A stretch of DNA of 64,000 bases from Brevipalpus yothersi. Its lineage: Eukaryota > Arthropoda > Arachnida > Trombidiformes > Tenuipalpidae. Positions 43,645 to 55,009 of this stretch are shown here, one piece after another. The notes below the pieces were generated by a model. It was not told the DNA's origin and made no database searches. It saw only the letters and a program-made list of their open reading frames with translations. Location of the stretch: positions 246,623-310,622 of the forward strand of contig QZCP01000667.1 in NCBI GenBank assembly GCA_003956705.1, given 5' to 3'. How positions within the stretch are numbered: the stretch's first letter is position 1; each line of letters opens with the position of its first letter. The position numbers were made by a program, and so were the translations under genes.

Positions 43645-44742
43645 TTATTTGTTCGCTCCAAGATTGAGAGAATTTAAAATAATCGATGAGGCTTCTCGAA
43701 GTTTTTCATTGTACCAGATACGAAAATCTTTGATTAATTCAGCAAATTCTATCAGTGCTTCAATGCATTTATTAACATTATTATTATTACTGATAATACC
43801 ATTATTAGTACCGCTATTGACTGATTTTTTGAATTTCCCTATGCCTCGAGACGAAGATTGAGATCTCATAGGCTCCATTGAAATTTGTCCAGAGAAACCC
43901 GAAATTGTGGGTGGCGCAAATTTGGAAGAAAGTGGTGAAGAGGTAGTAGTAATTTCTCGTACAGTTGTGGGTGGTGAATTTTTTGGATTTTCATGGGCTA
44001 AAGTTGTTGGTGAATCAGCTCTTGAATCGGCTCCTTCCCACAAATCGATCACATGTTGTGTTGTATTTTCAGTGAAAAAATCAACAAAACCTGGAGCTGA
44101 ATCAACTCTCATATTCATTCGAAGTTCGGAAACAGTTGACTCTGTACTTGGCCCAATACCTTTACTTCTCATGATTATGATACTTTTTCGGTATTCCATT
44201 AGATTAGCATAATCTTTCAGACAAATTGTGTTTATTTTCTTCATCACTTGATCCATTCGAGTGGTCAATGATTCGGTTGTCGGTGGAGTTCCATTTTTCG
44301 GTAAATCATCAGCCGCATCGACAATCTCGACCGTATTTGGCATCTTTGTGGCTTGTTTCACATTATTATTATTATTATTATTATTACTACCTGAAGCTGA
44401 ACATTATCATTCTTAATGATATCACACATTATTGGAAATTAATTAACACTCAAACTCACCTGGAAGCTTTCCACATGTAGGAGCACAAATCTCACATCTT
44501 GCAGGACATCGATCACATGTACAGCTATCACATATCACTAAAGCCTCAGCATCAGGCTTAAATTGTTGTTGCTGCATTGACTGATTCGAATTGTTAGAAT
44601 TATTAAATGATCTAGATGACATTGATTGTCCATTTGGAGTAGTTGGAACATTATTAGCAATTATAACAGTTGCAAATGAGAGCAAAGAGAGTGGAATCGT
44701 AATCATATTGATTATATGCTTATTTTTTCCATCGTTTACCAT
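43645..44742 (-). CDS. Unknown secreted Cys-rich protein
   Basis: Two exons, 44460-44742 and 43645-44390, join in frame (GT-AG, 69-nt intron) to 342 aa. The N-terminus has a hydrophobic signal (MITIPLSLLSFATVIIANN; an upstream in-frame Met at 44742 adds 12 residues). A Ser/Asn/Gln-rich linker leads to a dense cysteine cluster CDSCTCDRCPARCEICAPTC, spacing C-x2-C-x-C-x2-C-x3-C-x2-C-x3-C. The second exon begins with an (AAT)n-encoded run of Asn, then a long polar region rich in Ser/Thr/Pro and a helical C-terminus (CIEALIEFAELIKDFRIWYN). No family recognised. The secretory signal and the Cys cluster suggest an extracellular or vesicular role. The trinucleotide repeat in coding sequence may be polymorphic. 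Confidence 0.75.
44361..44389. repeat. (ATT)n in coding exon
   Basis: Nine ATT units, read on the minus strand as AAT codons giving poly-Asn at the start of exon 2 of the Cys-rich protein. Confidence 0.9.
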
Positions 44743-45182
44743 TTCAGTTATCGAGATCGAGTATGAGATTGTATTATAATCTGAATTGATCAAATTTCTT
44801 CTCTATCTTACACGTTTACTCACAGTTTGGATGAAGATTTTGATCATAACTCTTTCATATTTTTCAGACTAATTAATTTGCATAATTAAAATTTCTTGTT
44901 CGAAACCATTGTGTTTCCTATCGGAATTTTGGATAAACTCCATGAGATGATATTAATATATCATCTTAGAATATTGTATGATAATTTTATAGAATTCAGT
45001 CATTCTAATGAGTTTTCAATTCCATTATTGAGAAATTTGTTTATGATGAATAGGAACAACTGGAATCCACGTCTATCATTACTACCAAGAAATCGAAACT
45101 GAATAAAACAAAAAAAATTGAAAAATCATCGAGAGGATGTAAGTTGTGAAATTAGCTCAAGTTCTGCCAGCTATAAGCCTGG

Positions 45183-45200
45183 AATAAGAGCGCTCTTATT
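45183..45200. repeat. Perfect 18-bp palindrome
   Basis: AATAAGAGCGCTCTTATT is identical to its reverse complement. It lies 95 bases beyond the stop codon of zinc-finger gene B on the minus strand. Confidence 0.9.
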
Positions 45201-45294
45201 TTATTATTTCACCAATTTATTGTTCACATTCTTTTGGGGTTAATTTTTTTTATTCCAAGTGAAAACATTCTGTTCATATGAAAAGTTTTCCCTT

Positions 45295-45928
45295 CTATCT
45301 ATGTTTGTTGCTCAAAGCAAAATGTCGATTCATTTCAGACATTCGCCCAAAATTCTTTCCACACTTAATACACCAAAATTGGAAGATCTTTTCATCTTCC
45401 GAAATATGAATTTTCATCCTCTCAAGCTCATCAGTCTTGAAAGAACAGCTTCCACACTCGTACGATTGGTTGGATTCTTGGCCAGACGTGGTGAACATAT
45501 TCGATATGATTTCCTTCTGTTTATCAGGTTTGATAGGCTTGCCATCGTAGAGTACTTGGTACGAATTCTCATTGACAAAACGAACAGCACATACCTCGAG
45601 TACGTCTCTGGAAAAAACAATTACTATTTGAAATATTTTGATCAATTTTGTCTAAACTTTCTTACTCATCAGTCTCGTTGTCATCATGATTATGGACTCG
45701 GTTTCTCATTCTTCGCGGTGGATTGATTCTATCACGATAATACCAGAGAGCATACAATAGTAATTGCTCTTCAGGAGTTATATCCGAAACTCGTCTGTTA
45801 TCACCTGTTTCTGCATTCATTTGATTTACCAGATTTACCAGATACTGATTGAATCCACTAGTAGGAACCTCTTCCAATTCTTGTTGTCCACCATTTTGGT
45901 CATGTTGATTATTTTCATGATCCGCCAT
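45295..45928 (-). CDS. Short zinc-finger gene B, unknown family
   Basis: Two exons, 45666-45928 and 45295-45607, with a 58-nt GT-AG intron, give 191 aa. The acidic, Asn/Gln-rich N-terminus (MADHENNQHDQNGGQQELEE) is followed by a helical segment (FNQYLVNLVNQMN, ITPEEQLLLYALWYYRD) and a basic/His patch. Exon 2 has SYQVLYDGKP, SGQESNQSYEC and two finger-like units: CGSC with only one His (second replaced by Glu), and CIKCGKNFGRMSEMNRHF ending H-x6-H. The same layout recurs in gene A at 25.9-26.4 kb. No external family is recognised. Small size, charged tail and one good finger suggest a nucleic-acid or protein adaptor, but function is unknown. Confidence 0.7.
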
Positions 45929-48365
45929 TGTGATGAAACAAAGTACTAAATCAAGATGAACAAAATTTATCAAAGTTATAAGACACCAAATGTTCAAGCA
46001 CCAGAATAATTTAATTGATTACTCAATGAATCAATAAAACTCGTCAATTGAAATTCTTCTCAATTGTTTAACTCAATTGGATCAATAATTATGATCCCAC
46101 TATTCTTGGCTTATTGTTAGAATACTTTGACTAATTGTTGTTGACTGATAGAAATGCTACTCATTTACGAACTGCCGTTCTACTAGTTGCGTATACTGGT
46201 CTCATGTCCAGTTCTTTGTTTGGTGGATCCGATTCTCTGTGCGCAAAGTTTTCTTGGAATCGGCCTGGACTCGAATTCCCAGGCCAAGGACAAGAAGAAG
46301 GAAAGAGAATCTCTTTGCACATTAACAATTTAATTCTTTCGCCCGATTTAACCCTTTAGATGATGCTCATCTGAGGCAAGTTTCATGCGTTATCATCAGT
46401 ATTATTCCAATTCTAGAAATTAATTCATCACGTTTGTAGCACTTTTGCACCCAGCAGAAAGATTTTCCATGCCTTCGAGGTAGTGAAGATTTTCATTGAG
46501 GCTTCTCATGCTGTTTCTTATTGTCATAATGTGAGATTCCCTGTTCCAATAATAATAATTGAGGTGTCCGCTCAATAGTAATCAATTAAATAATGATTGA
46601 ATATCTGCTAATGGTGTATGGCTGACCAGAAATGCTTTGTTGAGCGTGCAAATCGATTCTCTTTCTAATGAGAGAGAGAGAGAGAGAGAGACAGTTTTAG
46701 AAGATATATGATTATCGTCCTTAAAAAAATGATTGAGTGCGAAAAAAATTAGGTATAGATGTTAAATAAGTTCATTAAACAAATTTTACTCGGCCAACCC
46801 ATATCTTTTTTCCCTGAAAAACAAATGAGATTATGGTGCATATTTTATTTTTCAACTTATCATATTTTGAGGTCAAGATAGAAGTGGAAAATTATTTTCT
46901 TCATTATCAAAGGATCATTTGATCTTGTACAAACTGAATTTTCAAAATTTCATATCATTCATTTCTATCCTTTTTTTCAATTCAATCATCGAATAAATTT
47001 TTTATACCTTCACTAACATTATGATATCTCAAATAAAATAACTCCACGAGTCAACCACTCCTCCACTCCATTCCAATTTGAATATCATGTATTCTGAGAA
47101 TTAATACACGGAAAATGATTAACACTCAAAAACAAATTATACAATGCAATAAACTAACTGTACGAATAACTTTATACAAGATGCAGGCGAAAGATGTAAA
47201 TTATCAAGATACATTATGAGAAAATGTAGGGGCACAAGAATTGTTCAGATGAAACTTTTGACTTGCTCAACACTTCTCATTCTCACAATTGTCAGGTCAA
47301 ATGACAATGTGTAATTATTGGGACAAAAGGATGACTTTTCACACGATTATGATTGCTGTGTTGATGTTGGTGATGTTTGTCGTGTCCACTATGAAAGGGG
47401 CTACATTAGGACCGGACTCAAAAGTAGATCGTTCAACAGGGATTCCAAGTGAGCCTCATGTAAATCGATGGTTGAGCTCATTCGCAATGCGAGATATGCA
47501 AATAAGGTGAATTAGTAAGTGAGGGCATTGGGAAAACTGATGCCTTGGTCAGTGGATAGAAAATTAGAGTTGAAAATCATGCTAAACCACATCCTTTTCC
47601 ATCCATCTTCGTATCAACAGGAGAACATCTATCAGATTGCTGGATGCTGAGGGGATGTTGTTCAAAGGGAGAGGAAGAACATGATTTGACAGAGAGAATG
47701 AAGAGAGAATATGATGTGAACTTTGGATGAGAGAGAGAGAGAAAAGAATATTGAAAATTTTCATGATGAGATCATGATATTGGATGACAGATTACATCTA
47801 AACAACATAAAGATTAAATGGCTTGAGCCTGAGTATAAATCAGATACCAGGTTTACAAGGAAAAAGGAAAAAGGTAACCTATCGAGTAGATCCTATTAAT
47901 AGGAAGCGATAATTACAAATTTTACACAAATATCTGGCTTATTTTCTGTGAAATTGGTCATTTTCTTTAGAATCATATTTTTGAATATCTCATTCAACTT
48001 GTGATGATGATTGAATGAAATTTAAATATGTATCGCCAATTACTGCTTCAAATTTTCAAGTCTTCATGATTAATTTTAGAAAATAAATGGGCATCAATTT
48101 GTGGATTCTTTATTCATGATTGGCTTCAATTAACACAGTAGAGTAATCATGGGAGAAAGTAAGGGTAATCTTGGAATTTCAAAAAAGAACAGATCGGCTA
48201 AACCTTGAAGGTCATCTTAATAGTGATAAAAATATCTTGTATTTATTATATATATATATATATCTCAAATCTATTCTTTTTCTTTTTTCTCTCTATCAAT
48301 GATCTTATATAATGATACAATTGACTCTTCGATCTTCAAATGGTAAGGTATCAGATTTAAGAGTA
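45929..48365. other. Gene-poor interval, weak exon candidates
   Basis: Holds a relatively GC-rich island at about 46140-46320 (findings), a (GA)n tract at 46670-46692, a possible small secreted peptide ORF at 47301-47510 (+) and a (TA)n run at 48247-48263. No gene is firmly supported. Confidence 0.45.
47301..47510 (+). CDS. Possible small secreted peptide ORF
   Basis: 69 codons from ATG 47301 (or 59 from ATG 47331, which starts right at a good signal peptide: MTFHTIMIAVLMLVMFVVS). After a likely cleavage near MKGATLG comes a polar stretch ending RWLSSFAMRDMQIR. This layout resembles a hormone or effector precursor. No known peptide recognised. The possible donor AAG|GTGAAT at the end leaves open a further exon. 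Confidence 0.25.
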   Translation: MTMCNYWDKRMTFHTIMIAVLMLVMFVVSTMKGATLGPDSKVDRSTGIPSEPHVNRWLSSFAMRDMQIR

Positions 48366-48785
48366 TCAGCAGCCGTAGTGTATTACACTATCAAGGGTAA
48401 CAATGGTGCTAATTTTGGCGAATGTTACTATAAATCGCTTTCTGATGCCGCCATTTGATTTAAAATGTAGAGCATTGAATGGTTCAAAATAAGGCTTGCC
48501 GATGATAGTCTGGTCCTGATATGGGCGCAAAGAATCAAGTAATTGAACAAAGCAATGAGAACACATTTCTATTTCTCAATACACAATATAATAATCATCG
48601 ATAAGGCTTAATCTAGTTTAAGTCGTCTTTTGCTTTCTCGATGGCCACAAAATGCCATGCAGCATCAGCCAGGAGAACTGTCAAAAGGATCTTGTTCACG
48701 TACATCTTGTAAGAAGATGATGCTGTAACGAGCACGAATACAAGTTCTATGGCCTATCAGTAGGGAATCTTGGAGTTTCTGGAGA
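48366..48785 (-). pseudogene. Possible DNase I-like remnant
   Basis: Two coherent frames lie in tandem on minus. About 48665-48785 reads ARYSIIFLQDVREQDPF, similar in pattern to the DNase I segment RYDIVLIQEVRD. 48366-48566 reads YFEPFNALHFKS and KRFIVTFAKIST, loosely like the later REPFVV-F-S region. Stops separate them and conserved catalytic residues were not found. GC content is higher than in the surroundings. A weak assignment. Confidence 0.2.
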
Positions 48786-48952
48786 AGAAGAGATGAGGGA
48801 TGAGGGAAACATAAAAATTAGTCCAAAATTGAGTCCATGATGATCAAGGGTGCCAATGAAGCCCCGGCAACAGCGGGATATTTCGGCATGCGGCTGTCTG
48901 GGCTGAATTTGTGGAAAATAAGACGATAAGTGAACTAGAAAGAAAGTTTCGG

Positions 48953-49029
48953 AGAGAGAGAGAGAGAGAGAGAAAGATGCGGATGAAGAAATGACCAGTT
49001 TGATTTATCAGGATCACTTAGGTAATGGT

Positions 49030-49111
<82 letters not shown>

Positions 49112-49308
49112 NNNNNNNNNNNNNNNNNNNNNNNNNNNNNNNNNNNNNNNNNNNNNNNNNNNNNNNNNNNNNNNNNNNNNNNNNNNNNNNNNNNNNNNNN
49201 NNNNNNNNNNNNNNNNNNNNNNNNNNNNNNNNNNNNNNNNNNNNNNNNNNNNNNNNNNNNNNNNNNNNNNNNNNNNNNNNNNNNNNNNNNNNNNNNNNNN
49301 NNNNNNNN

Positions 49309-49348
<40 letters not shown>
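48953..49348. repeat. (GA)n microsatellite with internal gap
   Basis: Short GA run at 48953-48973, then (GA)n from about 49031 to 49111, 197 N, and (GA)n 49309-49348. Confidence 0.95.
49112..49308. other. Assembly gap (197 N)
   Basis: Run of N flanked on both sides by GA repeat, so the gap is a simple-repeat collapse; the true length is unknown. Confidence 0.99.
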
Positions 49349-49351
<3 letters not shown>

Positions 49352-50258
49352 ACAACAGGGATCATAAATAGTGAACCAAAAAAAAGTGAGCAAGTATCAA
49401 TTTGGCAAGTTTATTCCTCCAATTTTTGACTTGAAAATCTGGTTTCCAAGATAGGCCACTTTTGAGACTCCCGCTTCTTTTTCTTCTCTCTCTCCTTGAA
49501 ATTCTGAAATGCGCTCAGCTTGCCCATTCAGTCAAATGCTGAGCTCAGCTTAAGCATCTTCCTTTTCGGCCCACTTCGACTCCACTAATCGAACATCGTT
49601 CTTGTAATAATTTTCGTTCCCTTAATCCGGCTTGATTGGTGTTGATAATTGTTCTGTGAGAGTGGACAAGATGGAAAAGTATTATTTGTGTATTTAGTGG
49701 TGATTGATATTCGTTGGAAGATGTGATTTTTAGACAGTTTTTTCTCGCCACTGACAAGTTTTTGTGCTGTTCGTCACTTTCGATTATTTTGAGGTGGAAC
49801 TAATGTTCAATACTTTCAGGACGTTAGTGTTGTGTTCCCTGGGTTAATATTGTATGACACCGATTGACGGTTTGATAACTCAATTCGATTGATTGCTGTT
49901 CTATTGAAACATCTTTCTCCCTGATGTCGGTGTGTGTACATGAATAGTATGTATTCCTTGGATCTTGTAAAATTCTTGTACTCATGATATTGATTGAGGA
50001 AACAAGTTATCATGATATCACATGGCCAATGACTTCAACAGTGAATCTATGTGTTCATGATTTGTGAAGACTTATGGTGTTTCATTTTCCCACCCAACAA
50101 TTGAACAGTAGTGACTTGATCATTTGTGATTGTCCATAGTTTGGATCTTTATTCACCGCAACATCATTGTGTGTGTATATATCTGTGTGTCCATTCTTTG
50201 TGTGTATTGTTGGGATCATTTTGGATGTGATCATCAGTCCACTGGTCACCAAGACCAA

Positions 50259-50279
50259 ATGGGTGGACACATAAATGAG
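50259..50279 (+). CDS. Candidate first coding exon (MGGHINE)
   Basis: ATG GGT GGA CAC ATA AAT GAG is followed by a strong donor GTAAGTTG. About 600 bases of non-repetitive sequence precede it and could be 5' UTR. No downstream exon was found in the window. Speculative. Confidence 0.2.
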
Positions 50280-51323
50280 GTAAGTTGATCGAAAGTAGAG
50301 AAAAGAAAATCGTGATATTATCGAATTGAGTACAAAGAGATGTGGTATATTGATTTGTATATATATATGTCTGATCGGAAAATGGTCATCATCAAGCTAA
50401 CGATAATGGTGATGACAGCTTGAACATAGTGATTGTAAAACTATTATACTTGATGATGGGAAGAGAGAAAGAAAAGCATCTCTCTTTTTCTACATTCTCT
50501 TTCATTTCTGTATATGTGATTCATCCAAAGTATTGACTAGACTGATGTCAATACAAAATAACAGAAATTCTTCTCTCTCTCTTCTCTGATCAATATATTA
50601 CACTTATTGATTCATCATGTGTGTACATAAATCGCAATGGTTTGAACTCATTCATAAGTTTGTTCATTGAGTAGCTAAAGCATCACAGTTAACCTGGAAT
50701 GCCTTAAATGAGTAATTTTCCGGTATAATCAGAGGAGAGAGAAAGAAGATGAAGAAGACTGGCCCAGTGAACATGGTGATGATGTTAAGGAAGCTGGAAA
50801 CTTTTTCCTATCATCATCACTTGGTGGTTGATCAAGTTTGTTTGCCCGAAAGCCTTTTTGAACGGGATCTAATGGCTAGAGAGAGAGAGAAAGAAGTGAT
50901 CTAAATAACTACTCAATTTTCTCTGTGTTACGCACCCAAATTTAATATCAATTTTTGATTGTTTTCTTTTTCGGTGCTTTCTTCTTGATTACATATTAAT
51001 AGTTAATATTCATCCAAAAAAGGGAGCAAAATTGCTACCAACTTTGAATCTGCCTCATTTATACTGGGTTCAATGTATTACAAATGATAATAGAGTATCG
51101 AAAAAATGAAAGTTATGATGATGCACAATCATCACTGCATCTTCCAACCTATTTTCTTTTCGATTTTATTTTCTAAATTAATTTTCTAATGAACCATCAT
51201 GTTCATTGTATTCATAATAAAGAAGAAGCCGAAGAAGAAGAATTTACGAATGGAAATATCAGAGCAGCATATTTCAAGTGGGTGATTTGAAGCATTTTTC
51301 GGTGATGAACATTCCTCTCTCAC

Positions 51324-51443
51324 CTGGACAGCATATTGATGAATCTTTTGTTGCCTGTACATGTTTCTTGCATTCAATACATGGATGACTTCAAGAGTAT
51401 GTCCATCTTGTCTCTGATCCACTTTGTCATTCAAATCCCTAGA
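51324..51443 (-). CDS. Candidate internal exon, unknown gene
   Basis: A 120-nt open stretch (40 codons, SRDLNDKVDQRQDGHTLEVI and HVLNARNMYRQQKIHQYAVQ) lies between an acceptor (CCAAAAAG) and a donor (GTGAGAGAG) on minus, both in phase 0. Hydrophilic, balanced composition unlike surrounding repeats. Family not recognised. Confidence 0.3.
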
Positions 51444-51521
51444 CTTTTTGGCAAAAAAATATAAGCCAGAAAAAAAGCTTACATGTATTGAATAGAAGAA
51501 TGCTGTGGGCAGATTCCAAAA

Positions 51522-51524
<3 letters not shown>

Positions 51525-51571
<47 letters not shown>
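51525..51571. repeat. (GA)n microsatellite
   Basis: About 23 GA units. Confidence 0.95.
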
Positions 51572-51575
<4 letters not shown>

Positions 51576-54500
51576 ATAACTCAACTTGACATCACTAGAA
51601 TGACATAAATCTGATAAAATCACTTCTTCTTCACTCTATCCTCTTCTCCACTGAGCTTGTTAGTGTATGTGTGTCCGCGTGTAGGTTGAACAAATTTTCA
51701 AAAAAGTGATTCTAATGCTCTGGAATGCTTTTGGAGAACCACTTTCACCTGGAATACGTACTCTATTGGTTTGGAAAAGCATCTCTTAAATTTTTTTCAT
51801 CCCACTTACAAGGATTAGTGAGAGGCTGAGAGAGAGAGAAGGGTGAATAATGATCATCAGAGTACTTTCAGGCCGCTTACTGATTTACCGATTGTGTGTT
51901 ATGATGTTTACTAATCGCTTTCGATTTTCTTTTTCTAACTATCACCTACTTTCATCATCTCATGTATTTTTTTCGAAATGGAATTTTCGATCTCCCTTAA
52001 CCAGCACCTTTATCAGTCCATCTCTATCTCTTTAGGTTGAAAAATCTTATATATAAGTCTATCTGAGCAGTCACAATAAAGTATATCCTCTTATCCATGC
52101 CGACGATGACCATTAAGCAATCTTGGCTTTTATCATTTGGCATTATTATTATCTGTACAAGCAGATCGATATAAGGGCCACTGAGCTCCTTAAAATTTTT
52201 TCTCGCCGAATCAAGAAAAAGAATCAAGAGAGGAGAAAGTTTTGAATTTTAACTATTTTCAGTTGTGTAATTGGGAAAAAAAGAGGAAACTTTTATAATT
52301 CATGCAGTTCTAGGACCATTCCATGGTTTTTTGATGATGATAATGGTTTATATATCTCTCTCAAACTTTCTTCTACTTTCACTAATGTTACTTATATTTT
52401 TTTTCTACTCTTATACTCTTAATCAAAGCTGATTATCTTGGTGTGAAGAGGGAGAGATTTTCATCTTCAATTATCATTGCACCACTACGCTAAAATCGTT
52501 ACTCACTGAATACAACTTTTTACATATCCAATCAAAAATATATAGTGTCTTTCTCCCATGAAACTGAATAAATGACTAAATGAATGATATCCGATAATCT
52601 TGATAACGGTATAGCAAAAAAATCATAATCTGATCCACAAACAATTGATATTTATATTTATACCATACACACAAATACTCATACACTACTCATACAACCA
52701 GCAAAAGAGGACCACAAGAGTCAAACTAAATATATATTCACAGCCAATCTCCGGCATCTTATCATTACTTGACAAACGATTAATGGGTATTTAAGATAAA
52801 TGTGATTCTCTCTCTCTTTCTTCCTTGCACTGACCAATGCAAGTTGAAGCGCGCCAAAAAGTTTTTTTTCTTATTTTAGGCCAAACACAAATTGACCACT
52901 CTGCGCTCAATAATCACAAACAGTTTAGATTGTAAGCAAGGTAAATGGGCGGAAAAAATGATTATCTTTAGTAAGCTAACCTGAGTCCAAGTGGCATGGT
53001 CAACAACAACAACAGCATCACCCAGCTATCACTACTACTATTGCTACTGCTATCGTGTGTGTGTGTGTTACCATTTTAATGATTAACGGAATACATTGCT
53101 ACAGGATGACACAATTCCATTGGTCATTCAAGAAAAATTTAAATTATTCCAGAAATTGAACTCAAACACACGAACACACACATACACACACATACACACA
53201 AATGATAGCCTCTTAACTCTGGTCCCAACTTGAAATCTATTTCATTCATCATTCCTACCGGTCCAACTTTTGGACGACTTTTCTTTGATGCTCTAATTTG
53301 ACTTCATCTCTTTGAATCCTTCTTCTTCTTCTTCATTTTATGTCATCAAGATTGGCCAAACTGAATTCACATAGAATAAAGAATGAAAAAGGAATATAAA
53401 GAGGCAAGTAAATAAACAGACAGTTACCGACACAAACACACGCTTGTCATTTGAGGTGAATGCTGAAAATGGCCTCAGGTCAGCCTGTCTTGCTTCACTT
53501 TGCTTGTTGCTCTTCTTTTTCTTTTTCACCGAAAAAAAAGAAAGGGAAGAAGAGCAAGAGGAACCACTTTTCACAAGCCAAATTCAAGACAGTCAATCTG
53601 AGAGGAGCCAAGAGAGGAAGAATAAGAATAAGAACAAGAAGGTGAAAAAGAGTGGACACACAAGCTTAAGCATGAGAAGGTTTTCAAAAGAAGAAGATCA
53701 CCGAAAGGAAGAGAGAGAAGAGAAGAGAAGGGAACAAGAGAGTAAGAAGATAAAATCAGTTTGAGAACAAAAAGATGAAATGCGATGAAAAAGGATTCCT
53801 GAGTAGGAGAGTCCACAAGAGAAAGAGTAGTGGAAAGAAGATGAAGAAGAAGAAGATCGATGGAGAAGATAGTCAAATGAATGGAATGAAATTGAATCTT
53901 TGCCTGGTCAAATAGTGTATCAGGATCAACATTCATCCGTGCCACTGGCCACCAGACTGGAAAAGTGTGTACATTGATGAGGAGTGACCAGAACGATGAT
54001 AATATTCAACTGTTTGTGGCCTCTCTCCAGAGAAAGATAGCTCAATCTGTAGTATCAAGAATGTGATGTAGCTAATTATTTTTATGCAGAAATTTCTTAA
54101 GTGTACCTATTCATGATCAGCCATCAGCCACAATTTTCATGATCTTCATCTGATTAAATTTCCGTTTTCATGCAATCCAGCCAAACAAGCTACGGACACA
54201 CACATACACATGTAATGTGATACACCATCGAACGTTGCACCAAGAAAGTTCATAGAAGAGATGGAGAGAGAGAGAAAGGTTATTATTCTTATTTTTTTTC
54301 AATTACTTTTCTGCACCTTTACAGCTTGTTTGACCTTCCAAGCTGATCAAGTCCAGTTTTTGTAACCCTTTCTTCCTCTCCATCTTATTCTCAATTCATT
54401 ACAGTAACTGTTATGTGTTGTGTGTGAGGAAGAAGATGTGTTTTACTTGCAAATTTAAGGCAACTTAAAAAACTTGGTGCATTTTTGGCAGCAATGATTG

Positions 54501-54589
54501 GCGAACAATTTCATGCTTCACTATAACTAATTTGCACTTCTCTTGCTCATCTTGTAATGATCACTCTCATATGAATACCTGCAATTCCA

Positions 54590-54591
<2 letters not shown>

Positions 54592-54645
<54 letters not shown>
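54592..54645. repeat. (GA)n microsatellite
   Basis: About 26 GA units. Confidence 0.95.
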
Positions 54646-54648
<3 letters not shown>

Positions 54649-54968
54649 ACAAGTTTCCAGTGTAAGCAGCCTGTATGAGAAAGAGATTCACGATGATGAC
54701 CAGTTCGATGTACTATCCATGCAAGTGTGTGTGGAAATTTTTGTGTACTTCAATTCGAATATTCGTAATGTCTCCAATCTTGGACGCACTTTAGTTCCAC
54801 TCGATTCCACTTTGATTCTCATACATGTATATATATGTGTACATGTACATGGAGATGAGCGAAAGTGAATTGGTGAACCATCTTATCAATCATGAATTGC
54901 CATTCCGACTGGTTCATGTGATGACTGAGAGAGAACATAAAAGTCAGCCATAATCCAGACATCTTGAA

Positions 54969-54971
<3 letters not shown>

Positions 54972-55005
<34 letters not shown>
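54972..55005. repeat. (CT)n microsatellite
   Basis: About 17 CT units, 330 bases from the preceding GA tract and in inverted orientation to it. Confidence 0.95.

Positions 55006-55009
<4 letters not shown>

Noticed and set aside
48935..49429. ORFs across the GA repeat and the N gap
   Set aside because: Simple-repeat translation (Ser-Leu or Glu-Arg) through undetermined bases.
53338..53945. ORFs in the purine-rich stretch near 53.5-53.9 kb
   Set aside because: Lys/Glu/Arg or Ser/Leu runs caused by GA-rich DNA on both strands; no domain.
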